From contig JAOAPG010000298.1 in assembly GCA_025462785.1 (NCBI GenBank), positions 1 to 19,004 on the forward strand: a DNA stretch of 19,004 nt. The letters run 5' to 3'. Position numbers and translations under genes: made by a program. Shown in pieces: positions 1 to 7,504 of this stretch (positions within the stretch are counted from its first letter, which is position 1; the number at the start of each line of letters is the position of its first letter). The DNA comes from Acidobacteriaceae bacterium. GTDB taxonomy: Bacteria; Acidobacteriota; Terriglobia; Terriglobales; Acidobacteriaceae. The notes below the pieces were generated by a model. The model worked only from the letters and a program-made list of their open reading frames with translations, did not search any database and was not told where the DNA came from.

Positions 1-1
1 T

Positions 2-235
2 ATCGGCCCGGTGTTTGCGACCTCGAGCAAAGAAAAGACTGATCCAGTAGTAGGACTTGAGGGAGTGCGTCAGACGCGATCTCTGACCGGAAAACCGTTG
101 GTTGCAATTGGGGGAATTACGCGAGAAAACTGCCGGTCGGTCATCGACGCGGGCGCCGACTCGGTCGCCGTGATTTCGGACTTGGCACGGGATCCTCGAA
201 AATCAGCAGAGGAATTTTTCCGGATATTGAGGTAG
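2..235 (+). CDS. thiE: Thiamine phosphate synthase, C-terminal part (5' end outside window)
   Basis: This is the last 77 codons of a gene that begins before the window. ThiE couples HMP-pyrophosphate with the thiazole phosphate to make thiamine phosphate in the cytoplasm. The visible part begins with IGPVFATSSK, matching the ThiE pattern G-P-(I/V)-F-A-T-x-(T/S)-K. It continues through PLVAIGGIT, the penultimate strand and phosphate-binding loop of the TIM barrel, and AGADSVAVISDL, the second phosphate loop, then the usual short C-terminal helix. Family length is about 210 aa, so roughly two thirds is missing. A TenI-like paralogue cannot be fully excluded because the N-terminal substrate residues lie outside the window. 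The next gene follows after 70 nt with its own Shine-Dalgarno sequence and is functionally unrelated. Confidence 0.88.
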   Translation: MGPVFATSSKEKTDPVVGLEGVRQTRSLTGKPLVAIGGITRENCRSVIDAGADSVAVISDLARDPRKSAEEFFRILR

Positions 236-305
236 AGTCGATGCGATACGCGGTGCTGCCCATTTTGGCCGACAAGAGCGCCCGTGCCACTATTCCAGGA
301 GCCTC

Positions 306-1889
306 GTGAGTACCGAAACCAGGGATTCCGCCACAGCTGTGGCCAGCGAGTGGGAACGCAGCACTCATCAAGATAAAGAGCTCATCAGGGGCCTCGGCCT
401 TACCAGCGCTACCATGCTCGTGATGGGATCGATGATTGGGTCGGGCATCTTTATCGTTTCAGCCGAAATTTCCCGCGAAGTCGACTCTCCCGCGCTTCTG
501 CTAGGTGCATGGCTGGTGGCCGGTTTCATGACCATTATCTGCGCGCTCAGCTATGGCGAGCTTGCGGCCATGATGCCGCGGGCGGGTGGTCAGTATGTTT
601 ATCTGAGGGAATCGCTCGGTCCGCTGTGGGGCTTTCTTTACGGCTGGACGCTATTTCTGGTGATCCAAACGGGCACGATTGCGGCGGTCGCCGTCGCTTT
701 CGGAAAATTTCTCGGTGTGTTCTTTCCCTCAATTTCTTCTTCGAATTGGATTTGGCACTTCTGGAAAGTTCCTGCCGTGCACCTTGGCCCCATGGTACTG
801 GGCAACATGGACGTGGGCCTGAGCACCCAAAATCTGGTTGCTGTCTTGATGGTGATTGCGCTTTCGGTAATCAATATTTTTGGCGTGAAGACCGGCGCGC
901 TGATTCAAAACGTCTTCACCACGGCGAAAGTGTCGGCCCTGCTAGGGTTGGTGATGCTCGGCTTGTTTATTGGCCGAAATGCGCAAGCGCTGGCGGCGAA
1001 CTTCAGCGGAAATTTTTGGCATAACGCAGGGCTCGGTGCTCAGCACGCCGTACAGGTAGGAGTCGGCGGTCCGATTGTCATGGTTGGGACCTTAACGATT
1101 TTGGCGGTAGCCCAGGTGGGATCGCTATTTTCGGCGGACGCCTGGAACAATGTCACGTTTACGGCCGGCGAAGTTAAAAATCCGAACCGAAATCTGCCGC
1201 TTTCGCTCGCCCTCGGGACGGGAATTGTCATTGCTCTCTACATCGGGTGCAACATCATTTATCTAAACGTTTTGCCTCTCGATGGCATTCGCAACGGCGC
1301 GACGATCCTGGAGCGTGGGATCAAATACGCCACCGAAGACCGAGTGGCAACGGCAGTTTTATCGCAGATGTTTGGCAGCCTCGGCGGCGTGCTCATGGCA
1401 ATCGCCATCATGCTTTCAAGCTTCGGATGCAATAACGGCCTGATTTTGGCGGGTGCGCGCGTTTATTACGCAATGGCGAAGGATGGGCTGTTCTTTCGGA
1501 ATGTCGCAAAATTGCATCCTACCTATAAGACACCTGCCGTCTCGCTCATGGTGCAGATGGTCTGGACTTGCATTCTGTGCGTGTCCGGCAGCTATGGACA
1601 GCTGCTGGATTACATCGTATTTGCAATTCTAGTGTTCTACATTCTGACTATCATTGGACTGTTCGTGTTGCGGCGAACCCGACCCAATGCGGAGAGGCCT
1701 TACCGGGCTTTTGGATATCCCGTGCTGCCGGCCATTTATATTGCAATGGCATTGTTCATTGATGTTGTGCTATTACGCTACAAGCCGCAATTTACCTGGC
1801 CGGGACTGATCATCGTTCTACTAGGGATTCCGGTGTACTTTGCCTGGTCGAGGCAATCTCGCACGCTCAGCTCAACAAAGTCGGCTTGA
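306..1889 (+). CDS. APC-superfamily amino acid permease (LAT/SLC7-like)
   Basis: An inner-membrane amino acid transporter of 527 aa, a normal length for a 12-TM APC permease. A hydrophilic N-terminus (about 30 residues) precedes TM1, which carries the unwound substrate-binding motif GSMIGSGIF (residues 41-49). The segment YGELAAMMPRAGGQYVYLRE (83-102) is the conserved TM2-loop-TM3 region of the family. Further hydrophobic segments follow to the C-terminus. A loop of about 25 residues after TM4 and the conserved TAGEVKNPNRNLP stretch are typical of the LAT/AGT branch. Start: GTG at 306, with AGGAG at 297-301. The substrate is not predictable beyond amino acid, either by H+ symport or by exchange. 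A second, clearly different APC permease starts 33 nt downstream, so the pair is probably co-transcribed. Confidence 0.9.
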   Translation: MSTETRDSATAVASEWERSTHQDKELIRGLGLTSATMLVMGSMIGSGIFIVSAEISREVDSPALLLGAWLVAGFMTIICALSYGELAAMMPRAGGQYVYLRESLGPLWGFLYGWTLFLVIQTGTIAAVAVAFGKFLGVFFPSISSSNWIWHFWKVPAVHLGPMVLGNMDVGLSTQNLVAVLMVIALSVINIFGVKTGALIQNVFTTAKVSALLGLVMLGLFIGRNAQALAANFSGNFWHNAGLGAQHAVQVGVGGPIVMVGTLTILAVAQVGSLFSADAWNNVTFTAGEVKNPNRNLPLSLALGTGIVIALYIGCNIIYLNVLPLDGIRNGATILERGIKYATEDRVATAVLSQMFGSLGGVLMAIAIMLSSFGCNNGLILAGARVYYAMAKDGLFFRNVAKLHPTYKTPAVSLMVQMVWTCILCVSGSYGQLLDYIVFAILVFYILTIIGLFVLRRTRPNAERPYRAFGYPVLPAIYIAMALFIDVVLLRYKPQFTWPGLIIVLLGIPVYFAWSRQSRTLSSTKSA

Positions 1890-1922
1890 GCACTATTTGA
1901 ATTATCAGGAGAATTGAAACGA

Positions 1923-3539
1923 ATGGCGAATCTGCTGGCTATCAAGCCGCTGAAGATGCTTCTCGAAGAAGCGAAGGAGACGGGCGAACATAGCCTGAAG
2001 CGCACACTCGGTCCCTTCCAATTGACGGCGCTGGGTGTAGGGGCCGTGATTGGCGCCGGAATTTTCGTGCTCTCGGGCTTGGGGGCGCATTACGCTGGCC
2101 CGGGACTGATGCTTTCCTTCGTCCTGTCGGGTATGGGATGCGCCTTCGCGGGGCTTTGCTATGCGGAATTTGCGGCCATGATTCCCCTCGCGGGCAGCGC
2201 TTATACGTACGCGTACGCGACGTTAGGAGAGATTTTCGCCTGGATCATAGGGTGGGACCTAACCCTTGAATATGCCATGGGCGCGAGTGCGGTTTCATCT
2301 GGATGGTCGAATCACTTTATTGAACTGCTGGCGATCTTTCACATCCGCATGCCCCTGTGGCTGGCCTATGACCATTGGACCGGGCTACGGGCGGCGGAGA
2401 ACATTGTGGCCAGACAGATGGCTATAGCGTCCGATCCAACCCTCGTACCCGGTAGTCAGGCATTTCTGGCGAAGATTACTGAAATCATGTCGGTGCAGTC
2501 GCCGGTCCTTTTGCAAAAGGCGCATGAGCTATTGAATGCTCCTCAGATTTTTGGCGCGGAGATCGGCTGGAACATGCCAGCTTTTATAATCGCGCTGATC
2601 ATCACCGCTATTCTTGTGGTTGGTATCAAAGAGAGTGCGCGATTTAATTCGACTATTGTGGTAATCAAAGTCGCCGTCGTGCTCTTCGTAATTGGGCTTG
2701 GGTTCCGTTACGTGAATCCTAGCAACTGGGGGAGCGATTGGCATAGCTTCGCGCCCTTTGGTCTTTCCGGCATCGGCGCCGGTGCCGCTTACATATTCTT
2801 CGCCTACATCGGATTCGATGCCGTATCGACCACAGCGCAGGAGGCTAAGAATCCGCAACGCGATTTGCCGATCGGGATTATTGCTTCACTTCTCATCTGC
2901 ACGGCACTTTATGTTCTTGTGGCTGCGGTCCTGACGGGAATGGTGCCATGGCGCGAAGTCAACATCGAGGCCCCCATCGCACGTGCCTTTCTCGACCGCG
3001 GACTGGTCGGCGCGTCACACATCATTACGCTGGGCGCATTGGCTGGGCTTACGAGCGTGATGCTGGTCATGTTGCTGGGGCAGACGCGTGTGCTTTACTC
3101 GATGGCGAATGATGGTTTGCTTCCCAAGAAGTTTTTCGCGGACATTCACCCCAAGTGGCGGACCCCTTGGAAGAACACGATTCTGGTCGGACTTTTGGCC
3201 GCGGTGGTGGGCAGCATCACGCCGATCGACGATATTGGAAAGATGGTGAACATCGGCACGCTGCTGGCCTTTGTGATTGTGTGCATAGCCGTTATGATTT
3301 TGCGGCGCACAAACCCGGCCCAGCCACGGCCTTTCCGGACCCCTTGGGTGCCGGTGGTCCCAATATTAGGCATTCTGTTTAACGGATTTATGATGTACAA
3401 GCTCGGATGGATTAACTGGGCACGGCTTTTCATCTGGCTTGCAATTGGTTTAGTCGTGTACTTCACCTACGGCAGGCATCATAGTAAGGTGCAGGCCCTG
3501 GTGGCTGAGACGAAGCCGAGGAGTCCGGTATCGGTTTAG
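1923..3539 (+). CDS. APC-superfamily amino acid permease (CAT/YfnA-like)
   Basis: A second inner-membrane amino acid permease, 538 aa from the ATG chosen here. The pre-TM1 segment LKRTLGPFQLTALGVG and the TM1 motif AVIGAGIFVLSG are hallmarks of the cationic-amino-acid-transporter (CAT) branch, as is the later stretch DAVSTTAQEAKNPQRDLP. The loop between TM4 and TM5 (about residues 140-218) is unusually long and contains no obvious domain. Start choice: AGGAG lies at 1907-1911. A TTG at 1914 sits only 2 nt behind it, which is too close, while ATG 1923 is 11 nt away, so ATG is preferred. TTG would add three residues. It lies 33 nt after the upstream permease and is followed by an intrinsic terminator at 3601-3636, giving a two-gene transcript. 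The substrate is inferred only at family level; cationic specificity is not assured in bacterial members. Confidence 0.9.
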   Translation: MANLLAIKPLKMLLEEAKETGEHSLKRTLGPFQLTALGVGAVIGAGIFVLSGLGAHYAGPGLMLSFVLSGMGCAFAGLCYAEFAAMIPLAGSAYTYAYATLGEIFAWIIGWDLTLEYAMGASAVSSGWSNHFIELLAIFHIRMPLWLAYDHWTGLRAAENIVARQMAIASDPTLVPGSQAFLAKITEIMSVQSPVLLQKAHELLNAPQIFGAEIGWNMPAFIIALIITAILVVGIKESARFNSTIVVIKVAVVLFVIGLGFRYVNPSNWGSDWHSFAPFGLSGIGAGAAYIFFAYIGFDAVSTTAQEAKNPQRDLPIGIIASLLICTALYVLVAAVLTGMVPWREVNIEAPIARAFLDRGLVGASHIITLGALAGLTSVMLVMLLGQTRVLYSMANDGLLPKKFFADIHPKWRTPWKNTILVGLLAAVVGSITPIDDIGKMVNIGTLLAFVIVCIAVMILRRTNPAQPRPFRTPWVPVVPILGILFNGFMMYKLGWINWARLFIWLAIGLVVYFTYGRHHSKVQALVAETKPRSPVSV

Positions 3540-3600
3540 TTTTTTTAGCAGTCGGACAGCCGAGGGCGGCTGTGCCTACGTGATTCGGGCGACGAAGAAA

Positions 3601-3636
3601 GGCCTTCCGCAAAAGCGCGGAGGGCCTTTTTGTTTT
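3601..3636 (+). terminator. Rho-independent terminator of the permease pair
   Basis: A 10-bp stem (3601-3610 with 3617-3626, one G-T wobble) closes a 6-nt loop. It is followed directly by TTTTTGTTTT at 3627-3636. It lies 61 nt after the stop of the second permease. The opposite strand has only a three-T run, so the signal points to the + strand. Confidence 0.85.
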
Positions 3637-3659
3637 AGAGTTGAAAGAGAAAGCGGCCT

Positions 3660-3687
3660 AACGACCAACGACTGAAGGCCCACGACT
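3660..3687 (+). repeat. Short imperfect 7-nt direct repeat upstream of nnr
   Basis: Four consecutive 7-nt blocks can be read from 3660: AACGACC, AACGACT, GAAGGCC, CACGACT. Three of them share the ACGAC core. The stretch lies immediately before the nnr start, where a ribosome-binding site would be expected, and offers only a weak one. It may be the remnant of a dispersed intergenic heptad repeat. Confidence 0.45.
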
Positions 3688-3692
3688 TATTT

Positions 3693-5312
3693 ATGAAGAT
3701 TGTCACTGCTGCCGAGATGCGGGAAATTGATCGCTTTACGACCGAGCGTTTCGGCGTGCCCTCTCTAACGCTGATGGAGAATGCCGGCAGCGCCGTCGCT
3801 GAGTTTGTGCTCTCGCAATATCCTTTTGCAAAATCCATTGGCGTGGTTTGCGGTAAGGGCAACAACGGCGGCGACGGATTGGTGGCTGCTCGCAAGCTGC
3901 ACGACGCGGGAAGGGAAGTGCACGTGCTTCTTTTGGCTGAGCCTTCTGAACTCCATGGGGATGCGGCTGAGATGTTCAAGCTGCTACCAGTGAAGGTGGT
4001 TACAGCACTCTCCGCAGAAGAATTGAAGACTGAAGCGGCGCAGAGAGTTTTTGAAGCGGATGTTCTCGTCGATGCGATTTTAGGGACGGGTTTTCGTCCG
4101 CCGGTAAAAGGATTTTACGCGGATGCGATAGCCGAGCTGAATTCGAGTGCGAGGCCGATAGTTGCGGTGGATATTCCATCCGGAGCAGACGCCGATGCTG
4201 GTCTTGTAAGGACGAACGAACGGGATGAAACGGTGGTGCAGGCCGAAACCGTTGTTACTTTTACTGCGCCTCGTCCCATTCATGTGTTCGGGACATTGTC
4301 GCGTCGCATCCTTGCAAACAATGCAAGGATGGGCCACCCACACTTCAGGATTGTAGGGGCTCCCATCGGTTCTCCTCCGGAGGCCATTGTTTCGTCGTTG
4401 AACCTGAATGCAATTACCGCGAAAGATATCGCGCACCTGTTCGCGCCTCGTCCGCCGGATTCCAACAAAGGGAGCTTCGGGCATGTGCTCGTTGTCGGGG
4501 GCTCGCTGGGAAAAACGGGAGCTGCGGTTATGGCCGGGATTGCAGTGCTACGAGCCGGAGCAGGTTTGTCCACGGTGGCGACAGCCAAATCTGTGCTTTC
4601 GGTGGTCGCGGGATTTCATCCCGAGCTTATGACTGAGCCGCTGGAAGAAACCGGCGAAGGCACCATCTCGATCCGCGCCTACGAAGCCCTACAGAGCCTC
4701 GCAGAGAAAATGACCGTACTTGCTATTGGACCGGGTATCTCTCGAAACCCTGAGACTTCGGAGACGGTACGGAAGCTAGTGGCTGAGTCGAATAAGCCGA
4801 TTGTTCTGGATGCCGACGGTCTGAATGCATTCGAAGGGCAGTCGGCTGAGCTGAATGGAAAAGGGAAGACGCTGGTGATAACGCCGCATCCGGGAGAGAT
4901 GGCGCGACTTGTGGGAGGCTCCATCGCAGATGTGCAGCGCGACCGCATAAAGACGGGGCGGGATTTTGCCCGTGAGCATGACTTAATCGTCGTTCTCAAG
5001 GGACACCGAACTTTGATCGCGAACCCGGATGGCGAGGTCTGGGTGAACACGACCGGTAACCCAGGAATGGCGACGGGCGGTACAGGAGATGTTCTGACGG
5101 GGATCACGGCGGGACTCGTGGCGCAGAATCCGAAGCGTGCCTTCGAAGCTGTTACCGCTGCGGTGCACTTGCATGGGCTGGCAGGGGATGTGGCGTGCGA
5201 GAGGATGGGCGAGCAATCGCTGATCGCGACGGATCTGATCGAGGCGTTGCCGCAGGCAATTCGGCGGATACAACATGCTGCGGACGAAAAGCTCGTGAGG
5301 ATTGCTGGGTAA
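3693..5312 (+). CDS. nnr: Bifunctional NAD(P)H-hydrate epimerase / ADP-dependent NAD(P)H-hydrate dehydratase
   Basis: A metabolite-repair enzyme. The N-terminal YjeF_N domain (about residues 1-230) interconverts the R and S forms of damaged NAD(P)HX. The C-terminal ribokinase-like domain (about 245-530) dehydrates S-NAD(P)HX back to NAD(P)H at the cost of ADP. Visible motifs are GKGNNGGDG (54-62), DAILGTGF (127-134) and VAVDIPSGADAD (157-168) in the epimerase part. In the dehydratase part they are KGSFGHVLVVGGS (259-271), VLDADGLNAF (371-380), TPHPGEMARL (398-407) and the nucleotide-binding NTTGNPGMATGGTGD (452-466). At 539 aa it is slightly longer than typical fused Nnr proteins (about 490-520), the extra residues lying around 170-235. 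Start ATG 3693 fits the usual family start MKIVTAAEMR; the Shine-Dalgarno is weak (GAAGG at 3674-3678, 14 nt away). It stands as a single gene behind a terminator. Confidence 0.95.
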   Translation: MKIVTAAEMREIDRFTTERFGVPSLTLMENAGSAVAEFVLSQYPFAKSIGVVCGKGNNGGDGLVAARKLHDAGREVHVLLLAEPSELHGDAAEMFKLLPVKVVTALSAEELKTEAAQRVFEADVLVDAILGTGFRPPVKGFYADAIAELNSSARPIVAVDIPSGADADAGLVRTNERDETVVQAETVVTFTAPRPIHVFGTLSRRILANNARMGHPHFRIVGAPIGSPPEAIVSSLNLNAITAKDIAHLFAPRPPDSNKGSFGHVLVVGGSLGKTGAAVMAGIAVLRAGAGLSTVATAKSVLSVVAGFHPELMTEPLEETGEGTISIRAYEALQSLAEKMTVLAIGPGISRNPETSETVRKLVAESNKPIVLDADGLNAFEGQSAELNGKGKTLVITPHPGEMARLVGGSIADVQRDRIKTGRDFAREHDLIVVLKGHRTLIANPDGEVWVNTTGNPGMATGGTGDVLTGITAGLVAQNPKRAFEAVTAAVHLHGLAGDVACERMGEQSLIATDLIEALPQAIRRIQHAADEKLVRIAG

Positions 5313-5474
5313 CATTAACGGGCAAGAACGCCTGTCTTCTTGAAAGCAATTTCCGACAAAAATTGACATGCAAGGCCGCAATGCCGCTTCGTTCTTAGCT
5401 TCGAGCGCATGTAGCTGAGGCTCTTTTCGCACCGAAACGAAGGTGCATCTAGGTGCTTAGACCAGAGGCTTCTC

Positions 5475-5483
5475 TGCTACAAT
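5475..5483 (+). promoter_or_regulatory. Extended -10 promoter candidate for the Ig-like lipoprotein gene
   Basis: TGCTACAAT at 5475-5483 fits an extended -10 element (TGnTATAAT, one mismatch). No good -35 is seen at the right distance, which is compatible with the extended -10 type. It predicts a transcript start near 5490 and a leader of about 58 nt before ATG 5548. Confidence 0.45.
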
Positions 5484-5507
5484 TCTTGTGCGCCCGCTGA
5501 TGAATTA

Positions 5508-5537
5508 CGCCCCAAGTGGGCGATGTTGCCGAGGGGC
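5508..5537 (+). promoter_or_regulatory. Leader with two mutually exclusive hairpins, one covering the Shine-Dalgarno
   Basis: CGCCC (5508-5512) can pair with GGGCG (5518-5522). Alternatively GCCCC (5509-5513) can pair with GGGGC (5533-5537). The second pairing would bury the ribosome-binding sequence GAGGGG at 5531-5536. Both stems are only 5 bp, so this is a suggestion of translational control and not a recognised riboswitch. Confidence 0.25.
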
Positions 5538-5547
5538 TTTTCTATCT

Positions 5548-6174
5548 ATGCCGAGTAAGCGCAAACTCCAGATTTTCGCGACAATCACCACTCTGTTCCT
5601 TTTTGCTGCAGGGGTGGGTTGCACAGGCTTTTTCGTCAACCCGACATTGACCGGCATCACCGTCGGACCCACGGCGACTATTCAGCAGAGTAAAACTGTG
5701 CAGATGACTGCTACTGGAACTTATAACGATGGTTCCACCAAAACGTTGACCAGCGGTATCTTCTGGAGCAGTGATACCCAATCTGTGGCGACTGTGAACA
5801 GCTCGACGGGATTGGTAACAGGAGTTTCGCCGGGAACCTCAACAATCACAGGCGCATCGGGCACCCAGACTGGGACAGCTACTATTACGGTGACTATCGC
5901 AAATCTTACCGCGATCACCGTCACTCCCACGAACCCGACGATCGTGTCCGGAAACCCCCAGCAGTTCGTAGCGACAGGCACTGCTAATGGGCAATCGGTA
6001 CCTATTACCAACTCGGTAACATGGAGCTTCAGTCCGTCGAGTGCTACAGGAGTAAGCATTTCTAGCTCTGGTCTTCTCACGACGACGTCCGGTAACGCTG
6101 TAGGAACGATTACGGTGACAGCTACCGATCCTACGACGGGCGTCGCCGGCAGCACGAACTTGACGATCCACTAA
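5548..6174 (+). CDS. Putative lipoprotein with two bacterial Ig-like (BIG2) domains
   Basis: A 208-aa envelope protein. Residues 1-24 form a signal peptide (basic MPSKRK, hydrophobic core TLFLFA), ending AGVGC with Cys25 as the likely lipidated residue; the lipobox is imperfect (Gly at -3). Domain 1 (about 33-115) and domain 2 (about 116-208) each begin with L-T-x-I-T-V-x-P-T. They carry the Big_2 pattern of threonine-rich beta strands, W-S-S-x-x-x-S-V-A-T-V and G-L-V-T-G-V-x-P-G-T-x-T-I-T in domain 1. Such domains mediate adhesion or act as extracellular spacers; there is no catalytic domain. Start: ATG 5548 with GAGGGG at 5531-5536. A reading-frame extension upstream to 5488 adds a non-signal-like leader and is rejected. 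The gene is probably monocistronic. Confidence 0.82.
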   Translation: MPSKRKLQIFATITTLFLFAAGVGCTGFFVNPTLTGITVGPTATIQQSKTVQMTATGTYNDGSTKTLTSGIFWSSDTQSVATVNSSTGLVTGVSPGTSTITGASGTQTGTATITVTIANLTAITVTPTNPTIVSGNPQQFVATGTANGQSVPITNSVTWSFSPSSATGVSISSSGLLTTTSGNAVGTITVTATDPTTGVAGSTNLTIH

Positions 6175-6219
6175 CGCGTCTGCAGTTATGCATGGAAGTG
6201 TTTAGTCCCAACGTCGTTG

Positions 6220-6249
6220 TTGACTATCTGAACTACGACAATTGGTAAT
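6220..6249 (+). promoter_or_regulatory. Promoter candidate for pfkA
   Basis: TTGACT (6220-6225, five of six to the -35 consensus), an 18-nt spacer and GGTAAT (6244-6249, four of six to the -10). The predicted start would be near 6256, just at the beginning of the hairpin at 6261-6295. Confidence 0.35.
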
Positions 6250-6260
6250 TTGCCATCCCT

Positions 6261-6295
6261 TCGGGGTGCCACGGTATTATCAGGTGGCACTCTGA
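6261..6295 (+). promoter_or_regulatory. 12-bp stem-loop in the pfkA leader or end of the preceding transcript
   Basis: 6261-6272 pairs with 6284-6295 over 12 bp with two G-T wobbles and an 11-nt loop. A smaller hairpin (6254-6259 with 6263-6268) competes for the same bases. Only an interrupted T stretch (tttctta) follows, so it is a poor intrinsic terminator. It could end the lipoprotein transcript weakly or stabilise the 5' end of pfkA mRNA. Confidence 0.45.
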
Positions 6296-6323
6296 TTTCT
6301 TAGTTCCCAAAATCTAATCCTCT

Positions 6324-7388
6324 ATGTCCGAGATCCGATGCATTGGTATCTGTACCGGGGGCGGAGATGCGCCCGGACTCAACGCCGTGATTCGTGCGGC
6401 GGTCAAAGCTGCCATCCTGAAATACAACTGGACGGTCATTGGCATCCCTGATGGCTTTGACGGGTTAATCTGGCCGGAGAAGTCGCGCGAACTTACGCTC
6501 AAGGATGTCAGCGGTATATTGCCCCGCGGAGGCACGATTCTCGGCACCACCAATCGCGGCAATCCTTTTCATTACAAGACGGTTGAGAACGGGGAGGAAG
6601 TTACTCGCGATATTTCCGACGAAGTGATTACTAATTCACGCAAGTTGGGCATTGATGCGGTAATCACCATCGGCGGCGACGGTTCACAGAAAATTGCTCT
6701 TGATCTGGCGGCAAAAGGCATGAATCTAGTTGGCGTGCCGAAGACTATCGACAACGATCTTTCGGCCACTGAGGTGACCTTCGGCTTCGACACGGCTTTG
6801 CAAACGGCCACCGATGCGATCGACAAGATCCACACGACCGCAGAATCTCACCATCGCATCATGATCGTCGAAGTCATGGGTCGCGATGCGGGATGGATCG
6901 CTATTGGCGCGGGAATTGCTGGCGGCGCGCACGTAATTCTTATTCCCGAGATTCCGTTTACGATCCAGAAGATTTGTGAACATGTGGCTCAGCGCGAGAG
7001 TTTTGGCAAGCGGTTCACGGTGATTGTCATAGCGGAAGGGGCTCAGTTGCCACCGGAGTTGAGAGAAAATCGGCGGGCGAGTGCAATCAGCAATCTGATT
7101 GGAAACGCGATTTCTGCTGGGACCAACAAAGACGTCCGTGTTAGCGTGCTCGGACACATCCAGCGCGGTGGTTCGCCGACACCGTATGATCGCATTCTGG
7201 CGACACGTTTTGGAGTCGCAGCGGTGGAACTGGTCGCGAAGCGTGATTTTGGAAAGATGGTGTGTCTGCGCAGCGAGCGCATCGAAGCGGTACAAATTGC
7301 CGACGCCGTTGGCATCATGAAAGCAGTCAAACCAGATGGCGAACTCGCGCGCACAGCGCGAGCTATCGGGATTTGCTTCGGAGACTAG
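6324..7388 (+). CDS. pfkA: 6-phosphofructokinase (Gly/Lys-type signature, probably ATP-dependent)
   Basis: Phosphorylates fructose 6-phosphate to fructose 1,6-bisphosphate, the committed step of glycolysis, in the cytoplasm. The family motifs are all present in its 354 aa: TGGGDAPGLN (11-20) for phosphoryl-donor binding, GGDGS (117-121), PKTIDND (139-145) with the catalytic Asp pair, and MGRDAGW (185-191) for the sugar phosphate. In this superfamily Asp at the fourth position of GGD(G/D) marks PPi enzymes. Here it is Gly, with Lys in PKTIDND instead of the Gly of E. coli PfkA. That mixed signature is known from actinobacterial group III ATP-PFKs, so ATP use is inferred but PPi use is not excluded. 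Start ATG 6324 fits the conserved N-terminus; no Shine-Dalgarno is visible. Downstream lies a heptad inverted repeat before a convergent gene. Confidence 0.94.
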   Translation: MSEIRCIGICTGGGDAPGLNAVIRAAVKAAILKYNWTVIGIPDGFDGLIWPEKSRELTLKDVSGILPRGGTILGTTNRGNPFHYKTVENGEEVTRDISDEVITNSRKLGIDAVITIGGDGSQKIALDLAAKGMNLVGVPKTIDNDLSATEVTFGFDTALQTATDAIDKIHTTAESHHRIMIVEVMGRDAGWIAIGAGIAGGAHVILIPEIPFTIQKICEHVAQRESFGKRFTVIVIAEGAQLPPELRENRRASAISNLIGNAISAGTNKDVRVSVLGHIQRGGSPTPYDRILATRFGVAAVELVAKRDFGKMVCLRSERIEAVQIADAVGIMKAVKPDGELARTARAIGICFGD

Positions 7389-7392
7389 AGAT

Positions 7393-7500
7393 CAGGCTCT
7401 AGGCTTCGGGCTTTAGGCTCTTGGATCTGACGTGAAGGTGTTGTCCAAGATGAAAGTAAGCACTGCCGCCTAAAGCCCAGCGCCTGAAGCCTAGAGCCTG
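7393..7500. repeat. Inverted repeat built of tandem 7-nt units (consensus AGGCTYT)
   Basis: On the + strand 7394-7421 holds four tandem heptads (AGGCTCT, AGGCTTC, GGGCTTT, AGGCTCT). On the - strand 7499 down to 7465 holds five (AGGCTCT, AGGCTTC, AGGCGCT, GGGCTTT, AGGCGGC). The arms pair perfectly over 15 bp (7393-7407 with 7486-7500) and 9 bp (7408-7416 with 7470-7478). The only interruption is a 7-nt bulge (7479-7485), which is exactly one extra heptad. The loop is 53 nt. It fills the gap between the convergent pfkA and the 85-aa gene, and neither side has a T tract, so it is not a classical terminator. Confidence 0.85.
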
Positions 7501-7504
7501 CTTG

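Noticed and set aside
5488..5547. Earlier start for the Ig-like lipoprotein
   Set aside because: It places extra non-signal-like residues before the signal peptide and lies at the predicted transcript start.
5721..6155. 144-codon - strand frame opposite the Ig-like lipoprotein
   Set aside because: A Val-rich mirror of the Thr-rich coding strand, without a ribosome site or motif.
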